Assembly (NCBI GenBank): GCA_028622995.1
Contig: JAJQJQ010000033.1
Location: forward strand, 2,666,001-2,730,000
Reading direction: 5' to 3'
Source of the DNA: Panagrolaimus kolymaensis
Lineage: Eukaryota > Nematoda > Chromadorea > Rhabditida > Panagrolaimidae
DNA length: 64,000 bases
The translations under genes were made by a program, and so were the position numbers. The notes beneath the pieces are model-generated. The model was given only the letters and a program-made list of their open reading frames with translations. It did no database searches and had not been told where the DNA came from. Of the stretch, positions 47,362-60,123 are shown piece by piece; the first letter of the stretch is position 1; each line of letters opens with the position of its first letter.

Positions 47362-50300
47362 TTAAATAATATTTATTTAAACTTTTTATATTTTTAGACT
47401 CAAATATTTATTGAAAAAAATAAGTTACTGTTAGTTTGTTATTATCAATATTATACATATATTTTATTAATAAAAAACATAAACATTTGAAAAATTGCAT
47501 AAAAACTTTCATATTTTTTGTTTTACAAATTCAAAGTAAAAATCATAACTTTTTTAGTTGTTGCTCATCTTTGGTATTTTTGCTTACGTTAAAATTATGT
47601 TACTATTTTTTTATACTAATTTTTCAGAACTTTTTGAACACATTTTTTGTTGAATTAAAAAAAAGTAACATTTTTCTCGCCTTCAAAAAAGAGAGACAAC
47701 AAAAGAAGGGCGACTAAAAAATGTTGCAAAAAATAAAATAAAAGAAGTCCATCGACCGACAAACACCTGTTCCATTTTTTTTTCTGCTTTGAAGTCTTTT
47801 TTGCTCTTCTTTGCTTTTTCTCTTATTCGTCCTCTCGTACCAGACAGTTTTAACGCAATGGAAATATCAAAAAAACTCAAAAAGTAAAAGAAAAAAAAAC
47901 GAACGGCGACGACGACAGGAGGAGGCAGTGACTGCGTGTCGACGCCACCGACAGCAGCAGCGTTAAAAAAAATATTTGATGCTTTAATTTTTTTTATTTC
48001 ACAGGAAAAAAATGCGTGTGTCATTTATTCAGAAAAAATAAATATGCAGCAATTTGGATCAAGAGACCCTTTAGAAATATATGTGTTCTTCTCCTTCAAC
48101 ACATACATACGCATACAGACTCAGAGCGAAAAAGAGAGACAGAGAGTTTCAAAGTTTAAAATCGTTGTTTAGTTTTTTTTCTTCTTCTTTTCTCCATCCA
48201 TCAACGTTTTGAGTTATTTTTTACATTACCTCCTCACCTGTGTTTTTTGTGTGTTATGTATTCGAATTTGGTATTGAATTGTTGAATTTTCTTTTATTTG
48301 TTACCTTTTCTAAATAGATTTTTTTTTGCCTTATGTTTTTTTCTTCTTCATCCTTTCGACATTCTTCTTCCTCACGAGATATTTCACAAAAAACAGAAAC
48401 ACAACATAGAAAGAAAAAAAACAATATCAGCTGATTTTTGCTATTCGAGAAAAAAAGTGCTGTTGCTGAAACAAGAGTTCACTCTTTTTGTTCGTTTCTT
48501 TTTTATTTATTTCATTTTTCTAACCAAAACGATAAAAATCATCAAACAAAAGTGTTTTTCTTTTGTTAATTTTTTTTCTTCAAATCTATATTTCATCTTT
48601 GATTCATATGTCTTTCAATACGCTAGGGAAGTATACTGTAGCGGTGGTTATGCCTTCTTAAATTTAAATATTTTTTTTCTAAATTTAACGTTTATATTTT
48701 TTAGGATTTTAAGACTCACGGATGTGTCAGCAAAAAAGGATTACTGTAAAAATGGGAGTAATATGGCGCCAAAGTAGGTTGAAAATGTCTGTAAAAACAG
48801 CTGGCGTCAATCATCATTTTTATGTCTTCAATCATACTATCACTTTTTTTATTGAGTTAACCGAAAAGACAAGGTTAAAAACAGTCGAATAAAACGTTAA
48901 AATTTTAGAATACAATTTTGTTGGAAATTTTTAAATTCCATTCTCGTAAAAGAAATTTTTTAAGTTTTAACTTTGAAAACAGGCTTTGATAAAATAGTTA
49001 AAAATAAAATATTTTGAATTAGTGTTAAGCCTTTTTAATTCGCTTTACTCTGATTTTATTTTCTCCAATCATGAACCATTCTAAAAACTAATCCAAAGAT
49101 ATTTTTCAGAAAGACTTGTTAACTACGATCTTTTTAAGCAACTTGAAACTTTCTGTCATTTTCTTTAAAAACATACAAAAAAAGATCGAAAACAAATTCC
49201 TAATTCAACCATTTCCATCACGAAAAAAAACCAAACATTTTTGACTTTTTATAAATTTTTTTATTAAAGGTTTCGCTTTCCTAATCTTTCTCTTTTTTAT
49301 TATTGTTTGAATCTATGTTCTTTTTTTCGCAGCCCCATTTTTTCGGATTCATTCCCTTTCCGGAAAGGGTTTGTGTGTGCGTGTATGTATTATATATATG
49401 TGTTGTGTCTGATGTCTAGACTCATTTTCATCCATTTCTCTCTTCTTTTTTTGTTTGTCTCATTTAAAGCTTTTTTTGCTCTTCGAAAAAACGGCATAAA
49501 AATATTTTCAGAAAAATAAGTAATGTCGTCGAAAAAAAAGCCTAACAGAGACTTTTTTTTCAATACAGAGGTAGTTCAGCCAGTATTGCTTTCTTCTGCA
49601 AGCAAGGAACGATGACTTCCAGACAACATCATGGCCTTCAATATTTTCCTGTCGATGTTCCTCTTCACAAAAAAATGGAGATTTCACTTTTTTTTTGGTT
49701 ATGTTCAAAATAGCCATACTCGAAGAATAAAGTCGTTTCTATTTTTTATGGTTTAAAAAAGTATAATTTTTTTTTAATCTTTCAAACGGTTTTTGCTTCT
49801 TTGCTCCATTTTTTATTCCCTCCATTTTTTTGGTTAAAAATCAAAAATGTCTGCAACCTTTTTTGCTTACAGCAAAAAAAATACTAGGCATTATTGTCGT
49901 TTATTTTTTTAATAAAATGTGGGAGTTTAGTAGGCGTTGGATGGTTATTGTCTCATTTGAAAAAGCTGCATTCTAGACATGGCAACAACAACAGCAGCGC
50001 CCCAAAGACCGGACATAAATTTCAGTGATTTTTTTCTAAATATTTTTTTTATTCTATGCGTTTTTTAATTTTTAAGAATTTTTCATGACTTTCTTTGACT
50101 CATTTCCATCAGGTGTTGTTGGTTGATATATTGATTGTTACTGTTAAAACAAAATAATTTGAATATAACTCATAATAACTTTGCCTTAATTTTTTTTCAA
50201 GATTACTCTCATACTTTCGTTAAACGTATTGGCAAATTTTGATTAATGAGAAGTGTGTTAAAATGAGTTTGTTGAAAAAATTAGAAGAATTTTTAAAACA

Positions 50301-52186
50301 TTTATGAATCACCAGCGCCATCAATGAAAAAAAAACTGCTACTCCTCCTCTTTTTCATCGATACTCCCTCTTCCACACCCACCTTCTCAAATTACATCAT
50401 CAACATCGTCCGAATCAGATATAATCGGTGTTCCTAAATTCCATTAAATTCTAAACATTCTTTTTTGCAAACACAACAACAAAAGCTTCCTTTTTTCTTC
50501 ATCAATTAGTCATTGAACATGCAAAAAAAAAAAATAATATTTAACTTGATCTCTATCTGGTTTCATTCAAAGCATTCCATTTTCTTCTTCTTCAAATCCT
50601 TAAGCGGACATTGTTGCTTTTTATTCTCTTCGTCATCACCACATCTCTTACGTCACATATTGCGCGAAATATAAAAAAAATCAATTTATAAAAATGTCTC
50701 CTCTTTTTTTCTGCATGTCTGAGAAGCGCGAAAAAGTTGGTCGCTTACAAAAATAAATTGTTGCTTGTTAGTGTTGTTGCTCTTTGTGTTTTGCTGTACA
50801 AATAATAAATTGTAGCGATGGTGGTTATTATCAAAAAGGTTTTTGGTTAACTTAGATTTGCCAATTGAATGATTTTCAAAATAAATAATTTTTATTTCCT
50901 CTTGTCATGATCGTTATTCGTTCATAGAGATGGTAAAAAAGTAACTTCAAAAAAAGCTATTGTTGCATTATTTTTTTTATTACTCATTAAAATTTTCATT
51001 ACTTTTTTTGTTTATTTTTACGAACTTTAATTATCTTTGTTTTCGATCGGTTTCACTTATTCTCTGCAATTTTATAGACGTACAGTAAGTAATTCAATGT
51101 CTCCACCCATTTCACTGATTTTTTTCATTGCAGTCATTTTTTTTTATTCCACTTCTTTTTTATTCGATATTTCATCCTATTGAAGTGTTCCTTTTTTTTC
51201 TGTCTGATTTTGTATTATTTGCTTACGTGCAGAAAATTTTTTGCAAAAAAATAAAATAAATTTTTTTTCTTCCTCGATCAATGACAGGACAGCCGTTTTC
51301 TTTTTCCCTTTTTGTATGTATGTAGGAGAAAGAGAGAGAAGAGAAGGAGTCTTTTTTTTATTTCCAAAAAATGTCTGAAAAGAAAAAAAACTTTTTATAT
51401 ATTTTTTTCTTCTCCATTTTCGATTGTCTCTTTATCCGTTTTTTTTTCTTCTTACTATTTCTCTGTTCCTTCTTTCTCTCTTTTCTAAAGGTTGTCGTTT
51501 ATTCGTTCGGTTTTTGGTTTGTAGACAGGCAGACGACGGTCAGTGGATGTTGTCTCTTTTTATTTTTTTTCACAAAAAACATAACACATAGAAGAGAAGG
51601 AGAAAAGAGGAAGGAAAGCATTGGGCTGCTTTGGGGCTAGTCCTCCTCGTCTGTTCTCCTTCTTTTATGTGTCCCAATTGACAACCAAACAAAAAAAGAA
51701 CACTAAGCATAATGCAACTTTAGTGGTTTTTTTTATTCTCCTAAAATATATGCACGTTTTTTTGCCGGCACCGTCTGGTGCGCCCGCGCGTTCGTTTTTC
51801 TCGTTTCCCTTTAGGCTGTGGAAAAGCAGCGATGCTCTCCTCCTACTTTTTTTTATTTTTGAAACAAAAAAGCTGCTGTTGCAAAAAAATGGATGAATGG
51901 ATGTCATTTATTTTTAGGGTCCAGTTATTTTTATTTATTATTATTATCATTTACTCGCTTATGAAAAGTCGACGTATGAATTTTATAAACATTTTTTTAT
52001 TTTTTCATTCGAACGTTGAGGTAGTTGCTAAATGTTGTGGTGTAAATTAAAGTTCCCAACATTCACTTCTACCTGAGCGATCGGCATCGAATCATTTTTC
52101 ATTTACATATTTATTAAATGGGTATTTTTGGATTTACAAATTTGAAATGAAACTTTATTTTATGGAAAAAAAGTGGCAGCGGATAT
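47362..52186. other. 4.8-kb gene-poor region with T runs and short GC-rich islands
   Basis: No credible coding exon. Open frames such as 48298-48777 and 51371-51640 are Phe-rich, low-complexity and lack a proper ATG or splice context. Two GC-richer patches stand out: about 47900-47970 (GCGACGACGACAGG and CGACGCCACCGACAGCAG) and about 51765-51800 (GCCGGCACCGTCTGGTGCGC, partly self-complementary). A TG/TA-rich microsatellite lies at about 49371-49410. Confidence 0.5.
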
Positions 52187-54391
52187 TCAAACTAATGATG
52201 GTCTTGGTGAGTCCAAACGAGGTTCAGCTTTTAATTGAGCATTTAAGCCTTTGAGAAGCCTGGCTTGTGAAGATGAGCTTTTAACTCGACTATATTTTTC
52301 AACAAGTTCATCTCCCCGAGATGACATTTTTTCAGTCATAAATGGTCGAATAAATTCACGATCAAACTGACTCAATCTTCGACGCCACTATAAAATTTAT
52401 GTAAAATTTTAAATTATTCGAAACTTCCATAAACTCACAAAATATTGTCCATGAATTCCTGAAATGGCTTCAATTCCAGCCATCATATCATCTCTTGCCT
52501 TAAAAGTAATTCTTATATAACGTCCTAAAGAAAATGCACTCACATTGCTAAACATAATATCGGTCATGGTCAATTGATGACTTTCTTGCTTTTTAACTTG
52601 TAAAAATTGTACTAATGGTCTCATGGTTGATCCTTGAGCAAATACTGTAAGGACGATGATAACTACCGTTGTGGAAACAAACATATCTTTTGCTGGAATA
52701 CTATCTTTATCCAATGTCATTACAAGACCATAACAAATGGCTCCGCTAAAATTAATATTTTCCTAATCAATATTTTTAAGAAATTTAGCTTTACCGCAAT
52801 CCACCATAAGCCATTATGAATTGATCAACAAGTTGAATTTTTTGTACTCTAAATTTATTACAAATTGCTGAAAATAAATATGTTCCTATAAAGCGGTAGA
52901 TAAAACATGAGAATACTGTAACAGCGATAAACCTAAAATTAAATAGTGAATAAATAACAAAGTTCAAAAAAGGGTCAATAAAAAAAAAAGCAAACCAAGG
53001 ATCCCAAGTATGATTGCGAGAAAAGGTAGATAATCCTAAGAAAATAAATATCATGGCTTCGGAACTGTAATTGATTTTTATATTTGTTTATAAAGCTTAC
53101 ACGGCTAAAAAAACAAACTGTGAAGCAATAGTTTTAAGAAAATATTTGACTGTAATAATTGCATCTTCGGTCATATTTCTTCGAACATAAGGTTTCATAA
53201 AAAGGCCGCAAACAACAATACTAAAATTTCATAAATTACTCCAATGCTTGGAAAAGCATTGAGAAATGCAAATAAATAAATAAAAACATACGCTAAAATT
53301 CCTGAATAATGTCCAAGTTCAGCAATTAAATATGCGAGATATGGAAAAAGTAAACAAATTAATGGCTGACTATGAGCTAATTCTTTTGTAAATCTGAAAT
53401 CAAAAATTTTGTTTGTTACTTTTACTAAAACAACAAATTTCAACCTTGTAGTTAGTCCAGTTACAGCAGCACCTAAAACTCCTATCAAAACTCCACCAAT
53501 TGCAACAAGGAAAAATGCTCCAGATGCTCGAAGAAAATCATTAAAAACTAAATGTTCGCTTCCAATCATTGCCATTGAACTTAACGCATGATAAAGAACG
53601 ATGGTGATTGCATCGTTTAAAAGGGATTCACCAAAAACACAAATATAAAGAAGCTGAAAAACAAAATGATTTAACAAGAAAAAAATAAAGGAACTAAAAT
53701 CAAACTTCGTTGACATTGATTTCAGTAAAAACACTCAAAACTGCTACAGGATCAACAGCCGAAATCAAAGTTGAGAAAAGCATTAAATCAATGAATGCTA
53801 TTTTCGTTTCATAAAAATCACTAAATAAATAAAGAGTTAATCCAATACTAATAATATTCCATAGCGTTCCAGCGATGGCATAAGTAGCGATGGTTCCAAT
53901 ATTGCGAAAGAATAATCGATTTGGCATAAAATAACCTGCTTCAAGGGCTATTGGTGGAAGAAGATACAGAAAGAAAAGATCTAAACGAAGATAGAGTTAC
54001 AAAAAATTGATTTTTAAACTTCTATAAAATGTATGTCTATGAAAAAACTGAAACTCTTTTGTTAGCAAATCTTCAAGTTAAAAATAAAGTTCGTATTATT
54101 TTTCTAAGTTTATTAAAAAAGCCTAGAATAAATCTCACCAGGGTCAAGATAAACATCATGTGGTAAAAACCAATCGAGCATTGTGCCTACACAAAACCCA
54201 GCTACAATCATCATTGCTGAATCCGGCATTTTCAATCCTTGAGCTCTTGAATGAAAAACTTAAAAACCATATTCACAATTATTTCTAGCATGATAAAAAA
54301 AAGTTTTACGTAGTTTAACACCAAGGATAAAAACCATCCAAAGGCAAACAAATAGCGGCGTTCTAACATCATGCCATTCAAACTTTATCAT
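52187..54391 (-). CDS. Na+/H+ exchanger, NHE/NHX family
   Basis: About eight exons; the stop TGA is at 52189-52187. The first ATG in frame is 54391 ([12 protein letters not shown]), but the hydrophobic frame continues upstream without an ATG to a TGA, so a 5' exon may be missing. The protein has about 12 membrane segments. Hallmarks: [17 protein letters not shown] (inhibitor/transport segment), [30 protein letters not shown] with the catalytic ND pair, YGGLRGAICYGL split across an intron, and [11 protein letters not shown]. The C-terminal tail is short, so long calmodulin/kinase regulatory tails of NHE1 are absent. It resembles C. elegans nhx genes; which paralogue is unclear. Role: electroneutral Na+/H+ exchange for pH and volume control. 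Confidence 0.92.
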
Positions 54392-55125
54392 ATTATTATT
54401 TCTTTTTGATAATAATAAACAAACAACAAAAATTATTATTTTAAGTAATGCGCAAAAAAAATGCAATTTTCAATTTAATAAAATTCACATTGCATTTTGT
54501 GTCTGATTAGTTAATAAATCAATCAATCTTCTCTTCTTTTATTCAACTGATATTTTTAATTTTTAAAACAACTATGCTTCTGAAATCAACAATGTTTCAA
54601 CGTTTTCATATTTTAGGAAATCCTCTGCTTGGTAGGAAGAAATCTGTCATTATAAAATTATTCTATTTTAGTAAAGATTGTTTCAAAGATTTTCCTCATT
54701 GTTTTTTTTTCTTCAGCAAAGCAGCTATAACAAAAAATTCAAAACAACGCGCATTTTGGCTATTTGTGTATTGATGACCAAATAACTGATTCGTGTTTTG
54801 CTTGTTTTCCCTACTTTGAATTTTTTTTCTATCGACGTTACAACTGCTCTTTTCTTTATCCTTCGTTATTTTGCTATAAAAATAATATTTTTCATTATTT
54901 TTTGCCTTTTTACCATTAACTAAAACCATTTTTTTCTTTTTGAAAGGTCTTTGACTCATAATTTCATTAATTTGATATAGCTATTTAGCTTGGATTCAAT
55001 CTTATATATTTGCAATTTTACCCATAAAATGTCTAAGCGTGTCTCTCATTTTCTTCGCGTTATTTTTTTAACAACCTTTATCAATTGCTCAATTTCAGGG
55101 TCTACTATTTGCATCTTACTTCATA
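54392..55125. other. Divergent intergenic region
   Basis: Between the exchanger (-) and RPS28 (+). The Lys-rich minus frame at 54959-54696 and plus frame at 54574-54774 show no conservation or splice signals that I can recognise. This probably contains the strong RPS28 promoter. Confidence 0.4.
55091..55100 (+). promoter_or_regulatory. Probable trans-splice acceptor of RPS28
   Basis: CTCAATTTCAG ends about 27 nt before the RPS28 ATG, with no upstream exon evident. Ribosomal protein genes of nematodes are typically spliced-leader trans-spliced at such sites. Confidence 0.55.
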
Positions 55126-55320
55126 ATGGATAAGCCAAGACTCGCTCGTGTTACTCAAGTTCTCGGACGTACTGGATCTCAAGGACAATGTACTCAAGTT
55201 CGTGTTGAATTCATCGATGACACCAAACGTTCAATCATCCGTAATGTCAAAGGACCAATTCGTGAAGGAGATATTCTTACACTTCTTGAAGCAGAAAGAG
55301 AAGCTCGTCGTCTTCGCTAA
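55126..55320 (+). CDS. rps-28: 40S ribosomal protein S28 (eS28)
   Basis: Single exon, 64 aa, complete. The sequence [20 protein letters not shown] through VRVEFIDD and the C-terminal [12 protein letters not shown] is the universal eS28 signature. It is a small-subunit head protein near the mRNA exit site. Codon use is strongly biased to C-ending codons (CGT, AAC, ATC), unlike the AT-rich neighbours, as expected for a highly expressed gene. Confidence 0.98.
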   Translation: MDKPRLARVTQVLGRTGSQGQCTQVRVEFIDDTKRSIIRNVKGPIREGDILTLLEAEREARRLR

Positions 55321-55729
55321 TTTCTTACAACAATTGCGTCTGCTTGTTCGAATTTGTTAAAAGCTTTTTTTATGAATGTGTTTTCCAAAGCGGATGTTTT
55401 TTGTTAAGTTGTTTTTACTATATAAATGATTTTTTGAAACATTTGTTTGATTTGTTGATTATTGCCATGTTAAACTACAGGATCTATTCATAGAATGGAA
55501 TGCAAAAAAGATAACTTAAACCTTTTTATTCTTAAGACATGTATGTATTAGTTATGACATTTGCTTTTTGTAGTTAAAGGTAAAGCTTATTGTCATACAT
55601 TCTGGTTACTTTGTGCAGAGGCACGATCTCACCATTCCCAAATTTCTTATCAGCGTCTTCAAAAGAAAAGAAAAGTTTAACAAAGCAATATTTATTGTGC
55701 TGAAATAGGTTGTCATTGTTTAAAATTAA
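55321..55729. other. Intergenic (RPS28 to nuclear receptor)
   Basis: The 3' UTR of RPS28 and the short upstream region of the receptor, both on the plus strand. No other feature is seen. Confidence 0.4.
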
Positions 55730-56607
55730 ATGAATTCAGGTTAGATATTGAGTTTTGTTTATAAATATAAATAATTAATCACCATTTTTAGAATCGCTTA
55801 AACTATATCAATGTAAAATTTGTTCTGCACACGCAACTGGGTTCCATGTAAGGAATATTCCGAAGCTAACCTTCTCTATTAATTGCATTTCAGTTTGATG
55901 CTCAAAGTTGTTCAGCATGTGCGGCATTTTTTCGTCGAACAGTTGCATTAAAGAAAAATTATAAATGCCAATTGGGAAACAATAAATGCGAAATATTATA
56001 TACCGAACGAAGCCTTTGTCGAGCATGTCGATACGTAAGATGTATCAACGTTGGAATGAAAATTAATGGTAAGCTTGGATCGATTCTCAATTGTAATTTT
56101 ATAATATGAAAATTACAGCGGTTCAACCTAAAAAAGCATCAAAATCACGAGAATATGTCACCAAATCTGGGCTAAAGAGAAATAAACGATTTGCAACGGT
56201 TGCAATCCTTGAAGTGAGACAAGTTCTTCAAAGAATTTCTTAATTTCATTCATTTGTTTTTAGGAATCTTCTTATAAATCCCTTTCACAAACTTCCATTG
56301 AATCCGTTCCATCAGTTTCTGAAACAACCTCAGTTATTTCCGAAGATGAAAGAATCCAAAATTCACCAACATCCTCATGTTTGTCACCAAGAAATTTTGA
56401 AGCTTTGAATAATCCTTATCGACAAAAATCCATTTTAAAATGTTTAATTGAAGAAGAAATGAGAATATCAGAACGAAGGAGGATAATGTTTTGTGAGCGT
56501 CCAGTTGGAAGCTTACTCGGAGCCAGTAAATCTTGTGTAAGGTTCTTTTATAAATGAAATATAAAGAAGCCCATTTTAGCCTTACACTAAAAATGATATA
56601 AAGCCAT

Positions 56608-56812
56608 TGTACCCTCATAACCTGGTGGCTCGCCAACATACCTAAGCTCCGCCTATACAAGTAACTATATAAAGCCTTGGTAGAGTACCACTAGAGGTGT
56701 GACTCCCACCTCAGGCGCATGGAGAACCTAATAAACGATACTTAACCATCTCTGTCTATAAACAGCACAAAGGGACCAACACATATAGGAATACCATCTT
56801 ACTTCCGTAACA
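56608..56812 (+). repeat. 5' LTR (205 bp)
   Basis: Begins TGTACCC and ends CCGTAACA. A TATATAAA promoter-like box lies at 56666-56673 and an AATAAA polyadenylation signal at 56730-56735, in the right order for U3-R. It is identical by eye to the 3' copy. Confidence 0.95.
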
Positions 56813-56815
56813 TAA

Positions 56816-56833
56816 TGGAGGGCCCACATTCCA
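56816..56833 (+). other. Putative primer binding site
   Basis: TGGAGGGCCCACATTCCA starts three bases after the 5' LTR. The leading TGG would pair with a tRNA 3' CCA end. I cannot assign the tRNA with confidence. Confidence 0.45.
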
Positions 56834-58317
56834 TCCTCATTTTTTCTGTTTGTGGAAAAAATGTTGAAAACGTCTTTGGTGTGGAGTCCACCGGAGAAAA
56901 GCAATAAAATAGTTTTTAGGCTAAACGAAGTTATAAGCGCTAATACCAAAAAAAAAAAAATATAAATTTTTTTAAATCCAAACCGTAGTGTCCAAATTAC
57001 TTGGGGATTTGTGACACGCTTTTCGAGAATTTTTAAATTAATGCTAGCTTATTTTTTGAAAACCTGTGCCATTTTATATTGAATATTGATAATTTTTTTG
57101 CTAGCGTGTGCGCGTTTTATTTTAAACTTAGGCGGTGCAGTGCCGGAAGGCAACTAAATAATATGATAATAGCACTGTTGTTGAAACAAGAAAAACCCAG
57201 CGGGACCTGAAGAAGCCGCCTAATGATGATAATGAATGATAATATATGCACAGGCAGGTCGGTTTTAGCTTGATTTCATTATAATAACTTCATAAAAGTT
57301 ATTTTTGTTTTTTTTACGCCACACAAAACGGTTTGGTGTGTTAAGTGAGGGCTGATAAGCTGGACATACTCGAAAAGTAAAAGTCCTTAAATGTGACATT
57401 TTTAATAAATTACATTTTTTTCTCTCGCCTTCCAAAACTAAGGGCAGCCAAAAAAAAAAAAATATTACCGCTTATTTTTGGATTAGTTGTTTTAATTTCT
57501 AAAAAATTCGCCAGCCATTGGAAGACTTGATCACTCGCTCCAGTGACGTAACTTTTGTATTTTAATCGCGCTCCTAAATTTAAAAAAAATAAGATCTCGC
57601 CGGTCATAAAAGTGTTTCAATCATAATTTCTTTCGAGAGTAAAGAAACCGGTTCAATAACGATAAGACAACACCCAAAAAAAAAAATCACAAAATAAAGG
57701 TTAAATTTACGCAACCATCGTCTCACATTTTTAATCATTTTATGCAAATGTGGTTTTAATATGAAACACTAAATTGTCACCGAACCGACAAAATCTTGTT
57801 TCCCCTTTCAAAAAAAAAAAGAAAAAGAAAAGAAAAAGATCGAGTAATAAAAAGTACTAGTTTCGAGAACGAAACGAGTTTTAATTTTGGTTTGTCGAGA
57901 AATAGTCAAATTTAATAATTGCATAAGAAAGTAAAAAGTCATAGTTCACAAAAAAGTATAATAAAGTGGAACGATAAACTTTTTGGCATTTTTAAATATT
58001 AAGAAACTAGTTTCTTAACTTTTGGTCAAAAATAGAAATAATTAAACTATTGTTAAAAGATAAACTAAATAAAAATGAATACTTGGTTGTTACTTTAAAA
58101 AAAAAAAAGGGAAAAAATAAATAAATAAAAGAAAATAGTTAGTCAGTCATGTTTTTATGATCGCTTAGTAGCAAGTCGCTCTTTCGATTTTCGGTTAGGT
58201 ATTATTACCAGAAAAGCTAAACTTAAGATTAATCGTGCGACGGCACGTATATATCGCTTATAGTTCGACTGAAGTTATTTTGCCAACAGCCAACTGATCC
58301 ATTTATTATTCAAACAG

Positions 58318-58620
58318 ATGGAAAATCAACCACTAGACGACTATGCAAAAGCAATATTAATTATGGTCGACGATGTTTTTCGAGTGGAAAATGGATTTGA
58401 TGAAAATTTAAAAGAAAAAGAAAGAATTCGATTCTTTGTTCGAGGAGTGAAAAAGCCAATAAAATTACATCAGAAAGGTAAAAGATTTGATTCCTTCGAA
58501 AAAGTTTTGGAGAGAGCACACGAACTTGAAAAAGATCAGAATCCCGCGATCACTGATGGAAAACCTAATGACTCAGCTACAATAAACAATTGTCAACAAG
58601 AGATAAGTTTGAAAATTTAA
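58318..58620 (+). CDS. Gag-like open reading frame inside the LTR element
   Basis: 100 codons starting at ATG (MENQPLDDYAKAILIMVDD). The product is helical, with an RFFVRGVKKPIKL segment and ALERAHELEK-like VLERAHELEKDQN. It resembles the central helical region of Ty3-type retrotransposon Gag proteins ('F+.GL...+'). No zinc knuckle follows. It is short compared with a full Gag and is possibly a remnant. Confidence 0.4.
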   Translation: MENQPLDDYAKAILIMVDDVFRVENGFDENLKEKERIRFFVRGVKKPIKLHQKGKRFDSFEKVLERAHELEKDQNPAITDGKPNDSATINNCQQEISLKI

Positions 58621-59906
58621 AAAAAACTTAGTTTTAATTTTAAAACCAATAAAAACGGTTATAACAAAAAATAATAACAATATTTTTTTTTCGGATTTAT
58701 ACAAAACTAACAAAAATAAATTTTAAAATAAATTTGAATTCTCTAATACGAACAATTAATCAATTAACCATCACTTTTGTTTGATTTTTAACCTTGAACG
58801 CAATCAAAAAAAATATTGCGTCCGTCTTTATCTTCTTCCTTTTTTTTTTTATCCCTGCATCCTTCTTTAGAAATAAAATGAAAATTGAATTGCCCCTTAT
58901 TTGAGATTTTTTAAAGAATATGCTTGGCTAGGATTATTTTTTATTTTAAATTGTTATAAAATCTTTGCTTTATGTAAAATATGATTTACACCAACAAGAA
59001 AGGCCAACTTCTTCAATGATCATTATGCCATTGCCATATACAAGTTCTTCTTCATTTTGCTCAAAACCTACAACGTTAAAAAAAAATCTTCGCAACAACT
59101 TTATGAATGCCATGCACTTTCATCATCTAATGCTAAAACATAGCTCCAGTCGCAGATACCTTTCCTTCCTTTCACCATAACCTAATGATGACTAAATTGG
59201 AAGATGGTTGCAGCCATCTTTACCAATGGTTTTTCTAGTATGCCATGATCAAAAATATCTGATGCAGTTTAAAGAGGTATAAAATTTCGTCCCCCAAGTA
59301 CGAAGCCATGAAAAACTTGTTCATTATGAAATCACTACTCTATAGATTGTGGACAATCTACATTGATGATGGGGTGGCTCAAGGAAATACTTAAATCAGC
59401 GAAAAAAGATGAGAGAACATCAAGCGTCAATCACTAAATAACAACGACATATCAAAAAAAATGGGAATAGCAGAGGCACATTACTTTAGTTGCTAGAAGT
59501 TGAAAATAAGAACCCGTTGAAAAAAAGATGATCAGAATAAATTTTTCCCGTCAACTTCAAATATTTAAATTGAATGGCAAACAAACAATCGCTTATGACA
59601 TCTAAATGATCCATGCAAAATCATTATTTAAAATAAAAATTATGCTTAATTTGCTTTGTTTTAATTTGTAAGTAGAAAAATTTTGCTAGATACACCCCCT
59701 TCCTTATTTTTATAAAATTATTATAGTAATTTTTGCTGTAAAGAAAAAAAAATTTTTTTTGGATAATAGTTTTTACATTTTTTGTAACTCAAACAATGTC
59801 TTCCAATAAGCACCTGCGTGTGCTACTTTTGATAACATCCGTGATTTGTATTTGTTTGAATATAAAATAGCAACGAGAATAGGTGCCCAGGTGGGCTACC
59901 TACCGG

Positions 59907-59918
59907 AGTTGGGGGAGA
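59907..59918 (+). other. Polypurine tract of the LTR element
   Basis: GGAGTTGGGGGAGA directly abuts the 3' LTR start, the expected position and composition for plus-strand priming. Confidence 0.65.
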
Positions 59919-60123
59919 TGTACCCTCATAACCTGGTGGCTCGCCAACATACCTAAGCTCCGCCTATACAAGTAACTATATAAAGCCTTGGTAGAGTACC
60001 ACTAGAGGTGTGACTCCCACCTCAGGCGCATGGAGAACCTAATAAACGATACTTAACCATCTCTGTCTATAAACAGCACAAAGGGACCAACACATATAGG
60101 AATACCATCTTACTTCCGTAACA
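59919..60123 (+). repeat. 3' LTR (205 bp)
   Basis: Same sequence as the 5' LTR at every position I compared, with CCAT following at 60124-60127. Confidence 0.95.

Noticed and set aside
48298..48777. 159-codon plus-strand open frame
   Set aside because: No ATG at its start. The Phe-rich low-complexity product comes from T runs.
54392..54466. Signal-peptide-like extension of the Na+/H+ exchanger
   Set aside because: The frame is open but has no ATG before an upstream TGA, so I used the ATG at 54391. A spliced 5' exon remains possible.
54696..54959. Lys-rich minus-strand frame upstream of RPS28
   Set aside because: Composition follows T runs on the plus strand; no domain, splice or conservation cue.
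57410..57607. Minus-strand 65-codon frame within the LTR element
   Set aside because: No retroelement motif and antisense to the element; left uncalled.
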